Shown: positions 16,580 to 24,747 of the stretch, piece by piece
How the letters are laid out: each line of letters starts with the position of its first letter
Position numbering within the stretch: position 1 is the first letter of the stretch
Source of the DNA: Anaerolineales bacterium
GTDB lineage: Bacteria; Chloroflexota; Anaerolineae; 4572-78; J111
DNA: 64,000 bases
Reading direction: 5' to 3'
Assembly: GCA_015075185.1 (NCBI GenBank)
Contig: JABTUW010000003.1
Span: 1,054,001 to 1,118,000 of the forward strand
Notes under the pieces: model-generated
What the model was told of the DNA's origin: nothing
What the model saw: only the letters and a program-made list of their open reading frames with translations
Database searches by the model: none
Translations under genes and position numbers: made by a program

Positions 16580-17284
16580 TTACTCAAGCCCGCCTGTTTG
16601 CAGAATTGATTGCAATTGCAGCCTGTATTCCGGGTCCAGGGGCAGCAGCGAAAGCTTATGAATCGTATCCTGAGGATGATAATGCAGATGGTGAATCTGC
16701 ACCCGGCCATCCTGCCAGGCAGCAAAAGTGGGATCGGGGACGCCGTAGCGGGGCTGGCCCAGGCTGCCGGGGCAAACAATCAACCGGCCATCAAACTGGC
16801 GCAGAGCCGGCACATGCGGCCCGCCCAACAGAATGATGTCGGCCTCGATATGGCCAAACAGTTCCCGCAGCCGTGACTGAGGCAGGGTGATGAGCAGAGA
16901 CGTTTCGGCTTCACTGTCGTCGGGAGCGAGGCGGGCAAGGTGGAACCGTGTCCCGGCCATCGCCACGGTCATTTCTGCCGGCAGCGCAGCCAGGTAGTCA
17001 CGGTCTGCCCCGGACAATACCGAGCGCGCGTGCATCCAGGTTGACGCCATTAATCCCAGCGCCTCATTTCCGGCCTCCGGGCTGGCCACACTCTGGTCGT
17101 GCCGGCCCCCAATCATGTGCATCGCACTGGCCCGAACCGCGTCCAGGCACTGCTTGGGGTCTGGGCCATAACCCACGCTGTCCCCCAGACAAAAAACTGC
17201 ATCGGGACGGGGTTCAGCCTGCTGCAAGGCCAGCAGGCTTTCCCAATTGGCATGCAGGTCGCCAAAAATAACAATGCGCGTCAT
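16580..17284 (-). CDS. Calcineurin-like phosphoesterase with altered metal motifs
   Basis: 234 residues of the YfcE/MJ0936-like class. Motif 1 GDLHANWESL and motif 2 CLGDSVGYGPDP are intact. The usual GNHD is GGRHDQ, so the Asn that bridges metal and phosphate is Arg. The usual GHTHVP is GGPHVP, which removes one His ligand. The fold is clear, but metal binding or chemistry is probably changed. It lies in the CODH/ACS operon between acsE and the DUF166 gene. A role in corrinoid or pterin cofactor handling is conceivable but not shown. Confidence 0.75.
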   Translation of the reverse strand: MTRIVIFGDLHANWESLLALQQAEPRPDAVFCLGDSVGYGPDPKQCLDAVRASAMHMIGGRHDQSVASPEAGNEALGLMASTWMHARSVLSGADRDYLAALPAEMTVAMAGTRFHLARLAPDDSEAETSLLITLPQSRLRELFGHIEADIILLGGPHVPALRQFDGRLIVCPGSLGQPRYGVPDPTFAAWQDGRVQIHHLHYHPQDTIHKLSLLPLDPEYRLQLQSILQTGGLE

Positions 17285-17321
17285 CAGGCTACAACCCGTT
17301 TCGGTGCGGCCACCGCCGTGA

Positions 17322-18242
17322 TCACACCCGTAAATAGGAGTCGGTATAAATAATGTCGTTGTAGAGAATTTGCACCGTCTTGAAGACGGCCGCCTGTTCA
17401 GGGTCAGCCAGGTCTACGTCGGCGGCGGTGAGTTTCTCCATGGCGGCTGTTTTATCGTAAAGGGTCAGAAGCAGTTTGCCCAGGCAGGTGCTGTCGTTGC
17501 GTTCCTCGACGATGCGGATAAAGGCTTTGAGTTCTTCATCCAGGGGATTGGCAATGGCGTAATCCACGCCAGCAGCCAGAAGCATGACCGCGTAGGTCCG
17601 GTTGAGCAGGGGCCGCATCTCGTTAGGAACCCGATTGGAGACATTGCTTAGACCAACGTGAAGCATCGGCGGCGGGTCGCCGGCCATCTTGAGGATGCGC
17701 ACAGCCTCGACACATTCCGGGCAATATTCCTGGCAGCCGCTGACGGTCAGCACCAGCGGGTCAATGAGCAGGTCCTCCATCGGTATATCAAGCTCTATGG
17801 CCCGAGGAATGAGCTTCTCCAGGGCAATATTGACTCGCTCCTCAGCGCTGACCGGGATGCCGGCCTTGCCCATGGTCAGGGCAATGAGCTTGGCCTGGTA
17901 CTGCTTGGCCAGGGGCGGAACCACCTCCAAGCGTTCCTCCTCGGCGGAGGTGGAATTGATAATACACTGGTTTTTGGCTACTTTGAGTCCTGCCTCAACT
18001 GCGGCCAGGTTGGTCGTGTCCAGCGCCAGGGGGACATCCACAACGGCCTGGACGCCCTTCACCAGCCAGGGCATAATTTCGTGCCCGGCTTTTTTTTGCG
18101 GGCCGATGTTGAGATCCAGGGCATTGGCCCCGGCTTCAACCTGTTTGATCGCCAGCTCCTGGAAAAATTTAATATCTTGCTGCTCGAATGCCTCCTTGAC
18201 CCGGGGGGAGATAATGTGAATGTTTTCGCCGATGATTTGCAT
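17322..18242 (-). CDS. acsE: Methyltetrahydrofolate:corrinoid/iron-sulfur protein methyltransferase
   Basis: 306 residues with the pterin-binding TIM-barrel pattern: IGENIHIISP at the start, GANALDLNIGPQ, SGCQEYCPEC and HVGLSNVSNRVP, typical of AcsE. It moves the methyl group of methyl-tetrahydrofolate to the cobalt of the corrinoid/iron-sulfur protein encoded by acsC/acsD in the same operon, feeding acetyl-CoA synthase. The length is slightly above that of the Moorella enzyme. AGGAGG precedes the ATG at a good distance. Other members of the pterin methyltransferase family are less likely given the neighbours. Confidence 0.88.
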   Translation of the reverse strand: MQIIGENIHIISPRVKEAFEQQDIKFFQELAIKQVEAGANALDLNIGPQKKAGHEIMPWLVKGVQAVVDVPLALDTTNLAAVEAGLKVAKNQCIINSTSAEEERLEVVPPLAKQYQAKLIALTMGKAGIPVSAEERVNIALEKLIPRAIELDIPMEDLLIDPLVLTVSGCQEYCPECVEAVRILKMAGDPPPMLHVGLSNVSNRVPNEMRPLLNRTYAVMLLAAGVDYAIANPLDEELKAFIRIVEERNDSTCLGKLLLTLYDKTAAMEKLTAADVDLADPEQAAVFKTVQILYNDIIYTDSYLRV

Positions 18243-18261
18243 AGAGGTCCTCCTAAGAAAT

Positions 18262-18320
18262 TAGTAGACGGTAGACGGTAGACAGGAATAATCCATCCCT
18301 GCTACCTTGCTACCTTTTCA
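18262..18320. repeat. Interspersed 'gtagacggtagacagg' repeat
   Basis: agtagacggtagacggtagacagg followed by gctaccttgctacctt in the cooC-acsE gap; same word family as 5643-5742. The arms are degenerate, so a stable hairpin is not certain. Confidence 0.65.
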
Positions 18321-18376
18321 TTATGGGTGACGTGTCACAAGTTTGTGAACACTATTTTAGACCTGAAAATATTCTG

Positions 18377-19171
18377 CTACTCTAACACCTGTCTCATCAT
18401 CTGGGCGACGGCCTGGTAAACCGGTGATTCATCACCCAGCTCCAACAAGGGCTGCCCGCTTAACTCAAAGGCCAGCAGCGTCTTGTCTTCAGGGATAATC
18501 CCCAGCAGCGGCGCCCCGATGGAAGCTACAAAAGGCTGAAGCAGCGCTGGAACTTCGCCGCCGGCAACGCGATTGATGACAAGATAGGTTTGTCCGACCT
18601 CGATATTTAATTCCTTCACCAGTTCGACCACCCGGCGGGCGGCGATGATCCCCCGCTGGCCCGGATCAGTGACCACCAGGAGATGCTCGACGTTGCGGGT
18701 GGTGCGCCGGCTGAGATGCTCTAACCCGGCTTCGTTGTCCATGACCACAAACTGGTACTGATTACTGAGGCGGTCCAAAACGAGACGCATGGCATTGTTG
18801 GCCGGGCAGTAGCAGCCTGGCCCTTCGGGTCGCCCCATAGCCACCAAATCCACATTATCGCCTTCGACCATAATGGAGCGGATGTGGTAATCAAAATAAT
18901 CGGGCTTGGTTAAGCCGCTGACCAATCCACCGGACATAATCCCGGCGCTGCTGTCGGCCTGAACCTGGGCCAGCATCTCTTCGCGAATATGCCCGACGGT
19001 TTCCTGCTCATTCAAAGGCAGCCCCAAGACTAGGTTCAGATTGCTGCTGGGATCGGCATCAATGGCCAGCACGGGGCCAAAACCTTGCCTGGTGAGATAG
19101 CGAATAATCATGGCACAGACAGTGGTTTTACCCGTGCCGCCTTTGCCGGCAACGGCGATGGTTGTGGTCAT
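18377..19171 (-). CDS. cooC: CooC-type nickel-insertion ATPase (first copy)
   Basis: 264 residues from the ATG at 19171. The longer reading from a TTG at 19186 is rejected because GGGAGA lies just ahead of the ATG. Walker A is GKGGTGKTT, followed by DADPSSNLNLVLGLP. The metal-binding C-x-C is CYC in GPGCYCPANNAM. VVMDNEAGLEHLSR is the Walker B segment. It is an ATP-driven nickel loader for CODH or for acetyl-CoA synthase. It lies between the corrinoid-protein activator and acsE. It differs substantially from the copy at 14946-15734. Confidence 0.88.
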   Translation of the reverse strand: MTTTIAVAGKGGTGKTTVCAMIIRYLTRQGFGPVLAIDADPSSNLNLVLGLPLNEQETVGHIREEMLAQVQADSSAGIMSGGLVSGLTKPDYFDYHIRSIMVEGDNVDLVAMGRPEGPGCYCPANNAMRLVLDRLSNQYQFVVMDNEAGLEHLSRRTTRNVEHLLVVTDPGQRGIIAARRVVELVKELNIEVGQTYLVINRVAGGEVPALLQPFVASIGAPLLGIIPEDKTLLAFELSGQPLLELGDESPVYQAVAQMMRQVLE

Positions 19172-19288
19172 AAATTTATCTCCCAAATCAGTCGTACTCC
19201 AGAGAAATTTTTGCCGGGATTAGAGGATTGGGAGATGAAAAATCAAGGAAAAAATCCCCTGATCTCCTAATCCCGGCCCGACTCAGTC

Positions 19289-21442
19289 CTAATCAAGTAT
19301 TGCCGCTACCGTCGGAAATTTGTTAATGTCGGTATGGGGCAAAAATAGGGCCGACGTAAATTGCTCGTAAAAGGCATTGTCAGCCGATAACTCCAGGTAG
19401 GTCATTTTAGCGGCGACCTCAGTCACCTGAGCGCGATAATCACGGTTGAGCAGGGCCAGCAAGGCCCCCTGGAGGGCTGTGTTGCCCAGGAAGTGAAACT
19501 TCTCCCAGGGCAGGTCGGGCAGCAGCCCAATCTGAACTGCCTTTTCGACGTTGATGTACTGGCCAAACGCGCCGCCGATGAGCATCCGCTCTACGGCAGC
19601 CAGGTCAACGCCAACACTTTCGGCCAAGACGGTATAACCGGCGTAGATGGCCCCTTTCGCCCGCCTCAAATTGTCAATGTCCACTTTGGTAATAACAATA
19701 TCACGCCCGTGCTCGGTTTCATCGGCCCAAGCCACCACGTATTCGGGACCATGCTCACCCTGGCGGATGCGCCTCCGTTTTTCATCCCGCTGAGAGGAGG
19801 GGACGACATTCAAATTACCGGCTTTGTCAATCACATCCGTAATAAACATCTCCGCCAGGAGCGAGATCAGACCCGACCCGCAAATCCCCCGGGGCGGCGT
19901 TGGTCTGCCTTGAGCCTCGAGTTTGGGCTGGGGTATCACGCGGTAAGTTGGTTCAAACGTTTCGCTGTTGATCCACACTTCTTCGATAGCCCCGGCAGTG
20001 GCCCGCATCCCATCCTGTACCCCGGCCCCCTCAAAGGCGGGACCGGCGGAGCAAGCGCAGCTAATCAGCCACTCTCCATCACCCAAAACCATCTCGCCAT
20101 TGGTGCCGACATCCAAAAAGAGAGTCAAGCCGCCTCTCTCCCCCCCAGTGGGTGGGACAAAAGGGGGGGCTTCCCCACTGAGTGGGATAGAGGGGGGGGT
20201 ACACATCCGCGACCCAACGACACCAGCGGTGATGTCAGCGCCAACGTAGCTGGCCACACCGGGGAGGCAGTCAACCGTGGCCTGGGGATGGATGTTCAGC
20301 CCCAACTCAACGGCTCGTACAGAAGACGGCTGATTGACGGTAGTAATAAAAGGCTCCAGCCGGATGGACGCTGGCGGCAATCCCAGTAAAAGGTGGATCA
20401 TGGTGCTGTTACCGGCGACGGTCATTTTGTAGATTTCCAGCGGATTGATCTTCGCCCGCTGGCTGGCTCGCTCAATTAATTCGTTGATTGTGCCGACGAC
20501 CAGGGCCTGCAATTCCCCCAGGCCGTTGTTTTTGCCGGCGTAAATGATGCGCGAGATAACATCCTCGCCGCGCTTGATCTGGCCGTTGTACTCAGCCGCC
20601 TTAGCTGCCACCTCGCCGGTGAGTAAGTCTACCAGGTACAGGCTGACGGTCGTGGTACCGATGTCTACGGCAGCGCCCCATAAACTGAAGGATGAAGGAT
20701 GAAGGATGAAGGATGAATCATTTAGGTGAGCCTCCTCCTGATCTTCCGTTTTTTGCCTTTTGTCTTCATCCTTCTGCCATCCACACCTGCCCCCGGATGG
20801 GGGTTCATCCTTTCGAAGGTCTACCAAGCGCGGTGGCCCATTGGGGCGATCCCAGGTATCCAACTCGATGACAGCAGTGACAGCCCAGTCGTGTTCGCGT
20901 AAGGTTGTGCCTAACCGGCACAGGGTGGGCAAATCAGCAGTGAGATTGGCCAGGCCGTAGACGACAGACAAAGCCCGTTTCAGGCGCGACCAATCGTCTG
21001 TCTGGTCGGCCATACTGGGCGGGTCGAGGGTTAATGGAAACAGGCGAAGCGGCTGCTGCCGGTCAGGGTTGTAGGTGAAGGGTAAGGTAATTTTGGCCGC
21101 AGTTTTGTCGCTGACCAGGCGCCGTTCGATTTTTTCCTGCGGGGGAATGGTCAGAACCGCATCCCCTTCGACCACCGTCTGGCAGGCCAGGGCATAGCCG
21201 GCGGCCAAATCCTCTGCAGAAAGGCGCACGGTAGAACGACGCCGTACCTTGCTCCCGTCCCGGGCAATGACGGCGCAGCGCCCGCAGCGCCCCTGACCGC
21301 CGCAGGGCATGTTCAGCTCTAGCCCGGCCTGCTGCATGACTTCGGAGAGGAGCAGGCCGGTAGGGGCATAGACTATCTCGCCGCCCGGTTCAAAGTGGAT
21401 GGTGTGGGTATTTTGGTTTGGGTGTTTGTACACTCTTTTCAT
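19289..21442 (-). CDS. Corrinoid activation protein RACo (2Fe-2S + ASKHA ATPase)
   Basis: 717 residues. The N-terminal ferredoxin domain has CGGQGRCGRC and a distant Cys in LACQTVV (about 40-90). The ASKHA ATPase region (DUF4445) starts at AAVDIGTTTVSLYLVDL and includes GNSTMIHLLLG, LFLDVGTNGEMVLG, GICGSGLISLLAEM and LIGGAFGQYI. Such proteins reduce cobalt(II) of the corrinoid/iron-sulfur protein back to cobalt(I) with ATP. It lies in the CODH/ACS operon (AcsV in Moorella). Two in-frame segments of repeat-like DNA interrupt it (20129-20202 and 20684-20815), each in a region expected to be a loop or linker. The start codon has only a weak ribosome-binding site. Confidence 0.88.
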   Translation of the reverse strand: MKRVYKHPNQNTHTIHFEPGGEIVYAPTGLLLSEVMQQAGLELNMPCGGQGRCGRCAVIARDGSKVRRRSTVRLSAEDLAAGYALACQTVVEGDAVLTIPPQEKIERRLVSDKTAAKITLPFTYNPDRQQPLRLFPLTLDPPSMADQTDDWSRLKRALSVVYGLANLTADLPTLCRLGTTLREHDWAVTAVIELDTWDRPNGPPRLVDLRKDEPPSGGRCGWQKDEDKRQKTEDQEEAHLNDSSFILHPSSFSLWGAAVDIGTTTVSLYLVDLLTGEVAAKAAEYNGQIKRGEDVISRIIYAGKNNGLGELQALVVGTINELIERASQRAKINPLEIYKMTVAGNSTMIHLLLGLPPASIRLEPFITTVNQPSSVRAVELGLNIHPQATVDCLPGVASYVGADITAGVVGSRMCTPPSIPLSGEAPPFVPPTGGERGGLTLFLDVGTNGEMVLGDGEWLISCACSAGPAFEGAGVQDGMRATAGAIEEVWINSETFEPTYRVIPQPKLEAQGRPTPPRGICGSGLISLLAEMFITDVIDKAGNLNVVPSSQRDEKRRRIRQGEHGPEYVVAWADETEHGRDIVITKVDIDNLRRAKGAIYAGYTVLAESVGVDLAAVERMLIGGAFGQYINVEKAVQIGLLPDLPWEKFHFLGNTALQGALLALLNRDYRAQVTEVAAKMTYLELSADNAFYEQFTSALFLPHTDINKFPTVAAILD
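20129..20202. repeat. Repeat-like insertion inside the RACo gene (1)
   Basis: An inverted-repeat-like block with cccccagtgggtgggac facing ccccactgagtgggat, rich in C and G runs, is read in frame as PPSIPLSGEAPPFVPPTGG. It lies between GVVGSRM and LTLFLDVGTNGE, where ASKHA activators normally continue directly. It looks like an interspersed element taken into the ORF. Confidence 0.65.
20684..20815. repeat. Repeat-like insertion inside the RACo gene (2)
   Basis: Four tandem gaaggat heptamers (20687-20714), then gaatcat, a cttttgtcttcatcctt stretch and cccccggatgggggttcatcc. Read in frame, the minus strand gives KDEDKRQKTEDQEE... and SSFILHPSSFSL just before the ATPase domain. Related gaaggatg and gatgaaccccc words occur between hisA and the next gene (40210-40260). 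Confidence 0.75.
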
Positions 21443-21450
21443 CCTTAAGT

Positions 21451-22101
21451 CTAACGTAACCTTATCAGAATGGTACTCGTTCCCAAGATTAGGTAAATGG
21501 CAGGAGGGATAAATACATAATAACCATACATAGCGGGAGGGTAATACTTATAGATGTCATCCAGTAAATAGTAGTAGGAACCCAGTATGAACATCGCAGC
21601 TACCACCCAACTTAGATAACGCAAATGACGTTTGCGTACTACCCATCGCACCGCTTCGGCAATAAATAAAGCCACCAAAATAGATGCAACAACCAAAGCA
21701 ATGATAATGGCCGGTGGTGGTGCAGTGTAGCGAGCCGGTTTAATAGTAGGGAACCAAGCAGCCACAATCAAGGACAAGAACAAAGAAATAAGAATGGCAA
21801 AGATATAATCAGTAGGGCGACCAGCGTCATATTGCACCTTCGTTTGGACATTATTTGTACCAGAAGAAATACTCTGTGGAACACTCAACTCCGGTTTAGA
21901 ACCACCAGTTTCCTTAGATCCCGTATTCTCTAAACTGGCTAGTTCGGTCCACAGACTCTCAATCTCAGCTTTGGCATCTTCTATTTCGGTCAGGATATGA
22001 ACCGGCGTATGAAGGCCAAATGACGCTTGTTGTTCTCTCAGTTTTTGAAGACGACGATTATGTTGTTCTACCAGCCTTTTTATATCGTCTTTAGAAGACA
22101 T
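21451..22101 (-). CDS. Membrane protein with N-terminal helical module
   Basis: 216 residues from the ATG at 22101, chosen because AGGAAAGAG precedes it; the ORF continues upstream to 22236 without support. Residues 1-55 form a charged helical or coiled-coil module (RRLQKLREQQASFGLHTP, then EIEDAKAEIESLWTELASL). A polar linker follows, then four membrane segments. A very similar N-terminal module opens the protein at 44920-45546. Such modules are often attached to signalling or defence proteins in this kind of organism, but I cannot name a family. It lies inside the CODH/ACS operon, between the RACo and Sir2 genes. Confidence 0.7.
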   Translation of the reverse strand: MSSKDDIKRLVEQHNRRLQKLREQQASFGLHTPVHILTEIEDAKAEIESLWTELASLENTGSKETGGSKPELSVPQSISSGTNNVQTKVQYDAGRPTDYIFAILISLFLSLIVAAWFPTIKPARYTAPPPAIIIALVVASILVALFIAEAVRWVVRKRHLRYLSWVVAAMFILGSYYYLLDDIYKYYPPAMYGYYVFIPPAIYLILGTSTILIRLR

Positions 22102-22282
22102 AATCTCTTTCCTGAGTATATGGGAAGTCACTGAACCACCTAGTATTAAAATCACCTCTAATTTCGCCACTCCGCCCAACAATTTATAATAGACCGAACT
22201 TTCGGCTCTAAATTTTGGGAACGAACCGTTAGCCACAAACTTTCAGCCTTACCTCTGCGCCGATGGCAACGACCATCTCCCC

Positions 22283-23059
22283 TTACCCAATCAGTCCCCA
22301 GATTTTCTCCATCGCCTCGGCCGCCCGCAGCGGCAGACGGTAGGTCACGATGTCCGAAATAGTGGTCTCCGCCGGATTGATTTCGACCGTGGGAATTCCG
22401 CGCTGGCTGGCTTCAACCACCGGCCTGATGATGTAGGGGAATGAACTGGAGGTGCCAATCGCAATCACCAGGTCCAGATTCATCAACGACACCTCGACTA
22501 GGCCGCGAACGGCATTCTCCGGCAGCCGCTCGCCAAAGAGAACTACAGCGGGCCTGACCAGACCGCCGCACTTTGAGCATTTGGGAGGTAATTCAGGCTT
22601 GATCTCATAGTTGGCAATCAGTTCCGCCGCCGAGAACTCGGCCTGACAGCGAATACAGTACAGGTCGAAAGCGTGGCCATGCACTTCGATCAGCCGGGTT
22701 GTTCCGGCGGCTCGATGCAGACCGTCAATGTTCTGGGTTAAGACCACCGTCTCCGGTTTGCGCTGTTGCAGCAGAGCGATAACCTCGTGTGCCCGGTTGA
22801 ACCGCGCCCCATGACAGGCTGCCCCGATTTGCCACAAGTATTTCCAGGTGATGTCCGGCCGCCAGGCGAACATCATCCCGCTCAGGGCTTCTTCGATGCT
22901 GTACCCCTCTGCAGTGGCCTGGTCCTGATAAAGGCCGCCCACGCCCCGGTAAGTTGGCAGCCCGGAGTCGGCAGAAATGCCGGCCCCGGTGATAAAGAGA
23001 ATCCGCTCCGCCTGGTCAATGAGCGCTGCTACAGCTTCGATAATCTGCGTAGAAACCAT
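22283..23059 (-). CDS. Sir2-family NAD-dependent protein deacylase
   Basis: 258 residues. The hallmarks are GAGISADSGLPTYRG (NAD binding), TQNIDGLH, the catalytic His in VHGHAF, and the zinc ribbon CIRC...CSKCGG, followed by RPAVVLFGE. It removes acetyl groups from lysine with NAD. The longer ORF starts at a GTG (23113) that lies inside an inverted repeat, so I take the ATG at 23059 (weak ribosome-binding site). Its position in the operon that makes acetyl-CoA raises the idea of correcting chemical acetylation of pathway enzymes (inference). Confidence 0.88.
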   Translation of the reverse strand: MVSTQIIEAVAALIDQAERILFITGAGISADSGLPTYRGVGGLYQDQATAEGYSIEEALSGMMFAWRPDITWKYLWQIGAACHGARFNRAHEVIALLQQRKPETVVLTQNIDGLHRAAGTTRLIEVHGHAFDLYCIRCQAEFSAAELIANYEIKPELPPKCSKCGGLVRPAVVLFGERLPENAVRGLVEVSLMNLDLVIAIGTSSSFPYIIRPVVEASQRGIPTVEINPAETTISDIVTYRLPLRAAEAMEKIWGLIG

Positions 23060-23108
23060 TTCCGTTGTACTAACCCAACCCGAATGAGCTGGAACCAAAA
23101 AGAATTGA

Positions 23109-23180
23109 ACCACAGAGACACAGAAACACAGAGTTCTTAATAATTTTTTTCTTTTCTCCGTGACCCTGTGTCTCTGTGGT
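23109..23180. repeat. Inverted repeat, 15-bp perfect arms
   Basis: Arms accacagagacacag (23109-23123) and ctgtgtctctgtggt (23166-23180) enclose a T-rich loop, just upstream of the sir2 start. A separate patch of gaccgacggcggtc/ggtcggcagtcggcggtc words follows at 23204-23242. It could act as an intra-operon attenuator. Confidence 0.85.
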
Positions 23181-23272
23181 ATATTTTCTTACTCAGCAGT
23201 TTTCGACGACCGACGGCGGTCAGTGGTCGGCAGTCGGCGGTCTGGACTGTTACCTTTTTACGCCCAGGTGTA

Positions 23273-24619
23273 CTAACCCCACATCGTTCTTAAATAATTC
23301 GGTAAATCCACCGCCTCGCGCGGGCCGACGTTGATCTCCCAGCCGGGCAGTTCTTCCTCCAGCTCGCCCAGCAGCACGGCCACATGACCGGGGATAATCA
23401 GGCGTTTGTGAGCCAACTTCTCTACAAACTCACCGTTCTTGACACTCTTGGCGATACGCTCGGCGTCGAACTTCCCGGCCGCCCAGGCGGTCAGCACGCT
23501 CATGCCCTCGGCGTCGGCCACCAACAGCCAGCCGGGTAAACCGCTGCTTTCGACTTCGTTAGCCACGGAGAAGTAGGTGATCGAAAAGTTGGTCGTGACC
23601 ATCAACGGGTCGGCTGGGCCGGGGTGGTTGATCTCGTACAGGCCGGGCTGCACCTGGATGGGTTTCTGTGGATCGGTGAAGAGGTTGGCCCGCAAAACCA
23701 ACAGTGGATAGAGGGTCGCCGGGCTGAAATGGTCGAGAATGATGAAGCCGGCGTATTTGGCAATATGCTGGCCGGCCAGGAGCGGATCATCGCCGGCAAA
23801 GGCAATAAGCGGATACCCGACCCGGCGCTCGTTCTGCTTCAGGGCCAGCCGGCGCAGTTGGGTGAAGCCGGTCAGGCTGTGACCGTAATCGCGCAGGCCC
23901 GGATCGAGCACGACATCTTCCACCCCCGCTTCTTTAACCTGCTCGGCCAGGGCAGCCAGGGCGTTCACATCGCCGTCATTGACCCGCACTGCCAGCGAAG
24001 CATTGTACTGTTTAGCCAGGTTAGCCATCACTTGCCAGTTGTCGGGGGTCGCAGTCCATAACAAGGGCCGGACTCCCTGGGCTGCCTTAAGACCGGCCTC
24101 GGCGGTGGCCGGGTCTTCGCTCAACAGGATGAGCGGCAAGACGCAGTTCGCCTTGACCATCTCGACCGCCGCCGCAAAGTCGCCACCTGCTGCTTCGACG
24201 GCAATACCGTCCGGGGCAAGGTCCATGCCCACATACTCCACCTTATACTGGCCGACGGCCTGGGCAACTTCGGCCAGGTCAGGCTGGTTGTCCTTGACCC
24301 GAATAAACAGGCCGGGTTGGTGAAAGAAGGTCTTTTCGTGCCGGAAGAGCACGGTCTCGTTGCCCACCTCCAGCTTGCGCCCGTCGGCGGAGAGGGTGAT
24401 GAGCCGGATCGGCGGCGCCGCCGAAGCTTCTAGCTGCCCCTTGGCCTCTTCTTCAACATAGGGACACTGGGATAATTCGGCCTGCTTCTGGGCCAGTTTC
24501 ATGGCAAAGGCCAGGCAGGTGGGAAAACCGCACTCTTTGCAGTTGGCATGCGCTTTAATGGTTGGATTGGCGCTGCTGCCGGGTAGAAGTTTATAGATTT
24601 GAAGGCCGGAAAGAGCCAT
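23273..24619 (-). CDS. acsC: Corrinoid/iron-sulfur protein, large subunit
   Basis: 448 residues. The N-terminal 4Fe-4S motif is CKECGFPTC with a further Cys in LSQCPYVEEEA (about 27-55). A TIM barrel follows, then a C-terminal cobamide-binding region (about 320-448, with LLVADAEGMSVLTAWAAGKF). It carries the methyl group on cobalt from AcsE to acetyl-CoA synthase. GGAGG lies before the ATG. It is encoded next to acsD, its partner, but separated by a repeat-containing gap. Confidence 0.92.
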   Translation of the reverse strand: MALSGLQIYKLLPGSSANPTIKAHANCKECGFPTCLAFAMKLAQKQAELSQCPYVEEEAKGQLEASAAPPIRLITLSADGRKLEVGNETVLFRHEKTFFHQPGLFIRVKDNQPDLAEVAQAVGQYKVEYVGMDLAPDGIAVEAAGGDFAAAVEMVKANCVLPLILLSEDPATAEAGLKAAQGVRPLLWTATPDNWQVMANLAKQYNASLAVRVNDGDVNALAALAEQVKEAGVEDVVLDPGLRDYGHSLTGFTQLRRLALKQNERRVGYPLIAFAGDDPLLAGQHIAKYAGFIILDHFSPATLYPLLVLRANLFTDPQKPIQVQPGLYEINHPGPADPLMVTTNFSITYFSVANEVESSGLPGWLLVADAEGMSVLTAWAAGKFDAERIAKSVKNGEFVEKLAHKRLIIPGHVAVLLGELEEELPGWEINVGPREAVDLPNYLRTMWG

Positions 24620-24649
24620 AATTTACCTCCAATAAGGTAGAAAGTAGAC

Positions 24650-24701
24650 AGGATTTACAGGATTAACAAGATTTTTGATCAATTTTTATCCTGTAAATCT
24701 T
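24650..24701. repeat. Inverted repeat between acsD and acsC
   Basis: Arms aggatttacaggat (24650-24663) and atcctgtaaatctt (24688-24701) have one mismatch. Transcribed, this hairpin lies between two subunits of one complex. Confidence 0.8.
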
Positions 24702-24747
24702 GCCGTAGGTCCTGTCAAGAAATAAAAACTCCACACTGAGGTGCTTA

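Noticed and set aside
20687..20714. CRISPR or VNTR locus from gaaggat heptamers
   Set aside because: Only four contiguous units inside a coding region; no spacers and no cas genes.
23060..23113. Longer Sir2 start at a GTG
   Set aside because: The GTG lies in the arm of an inverted repeat, and the added residues are not Sir2-like.
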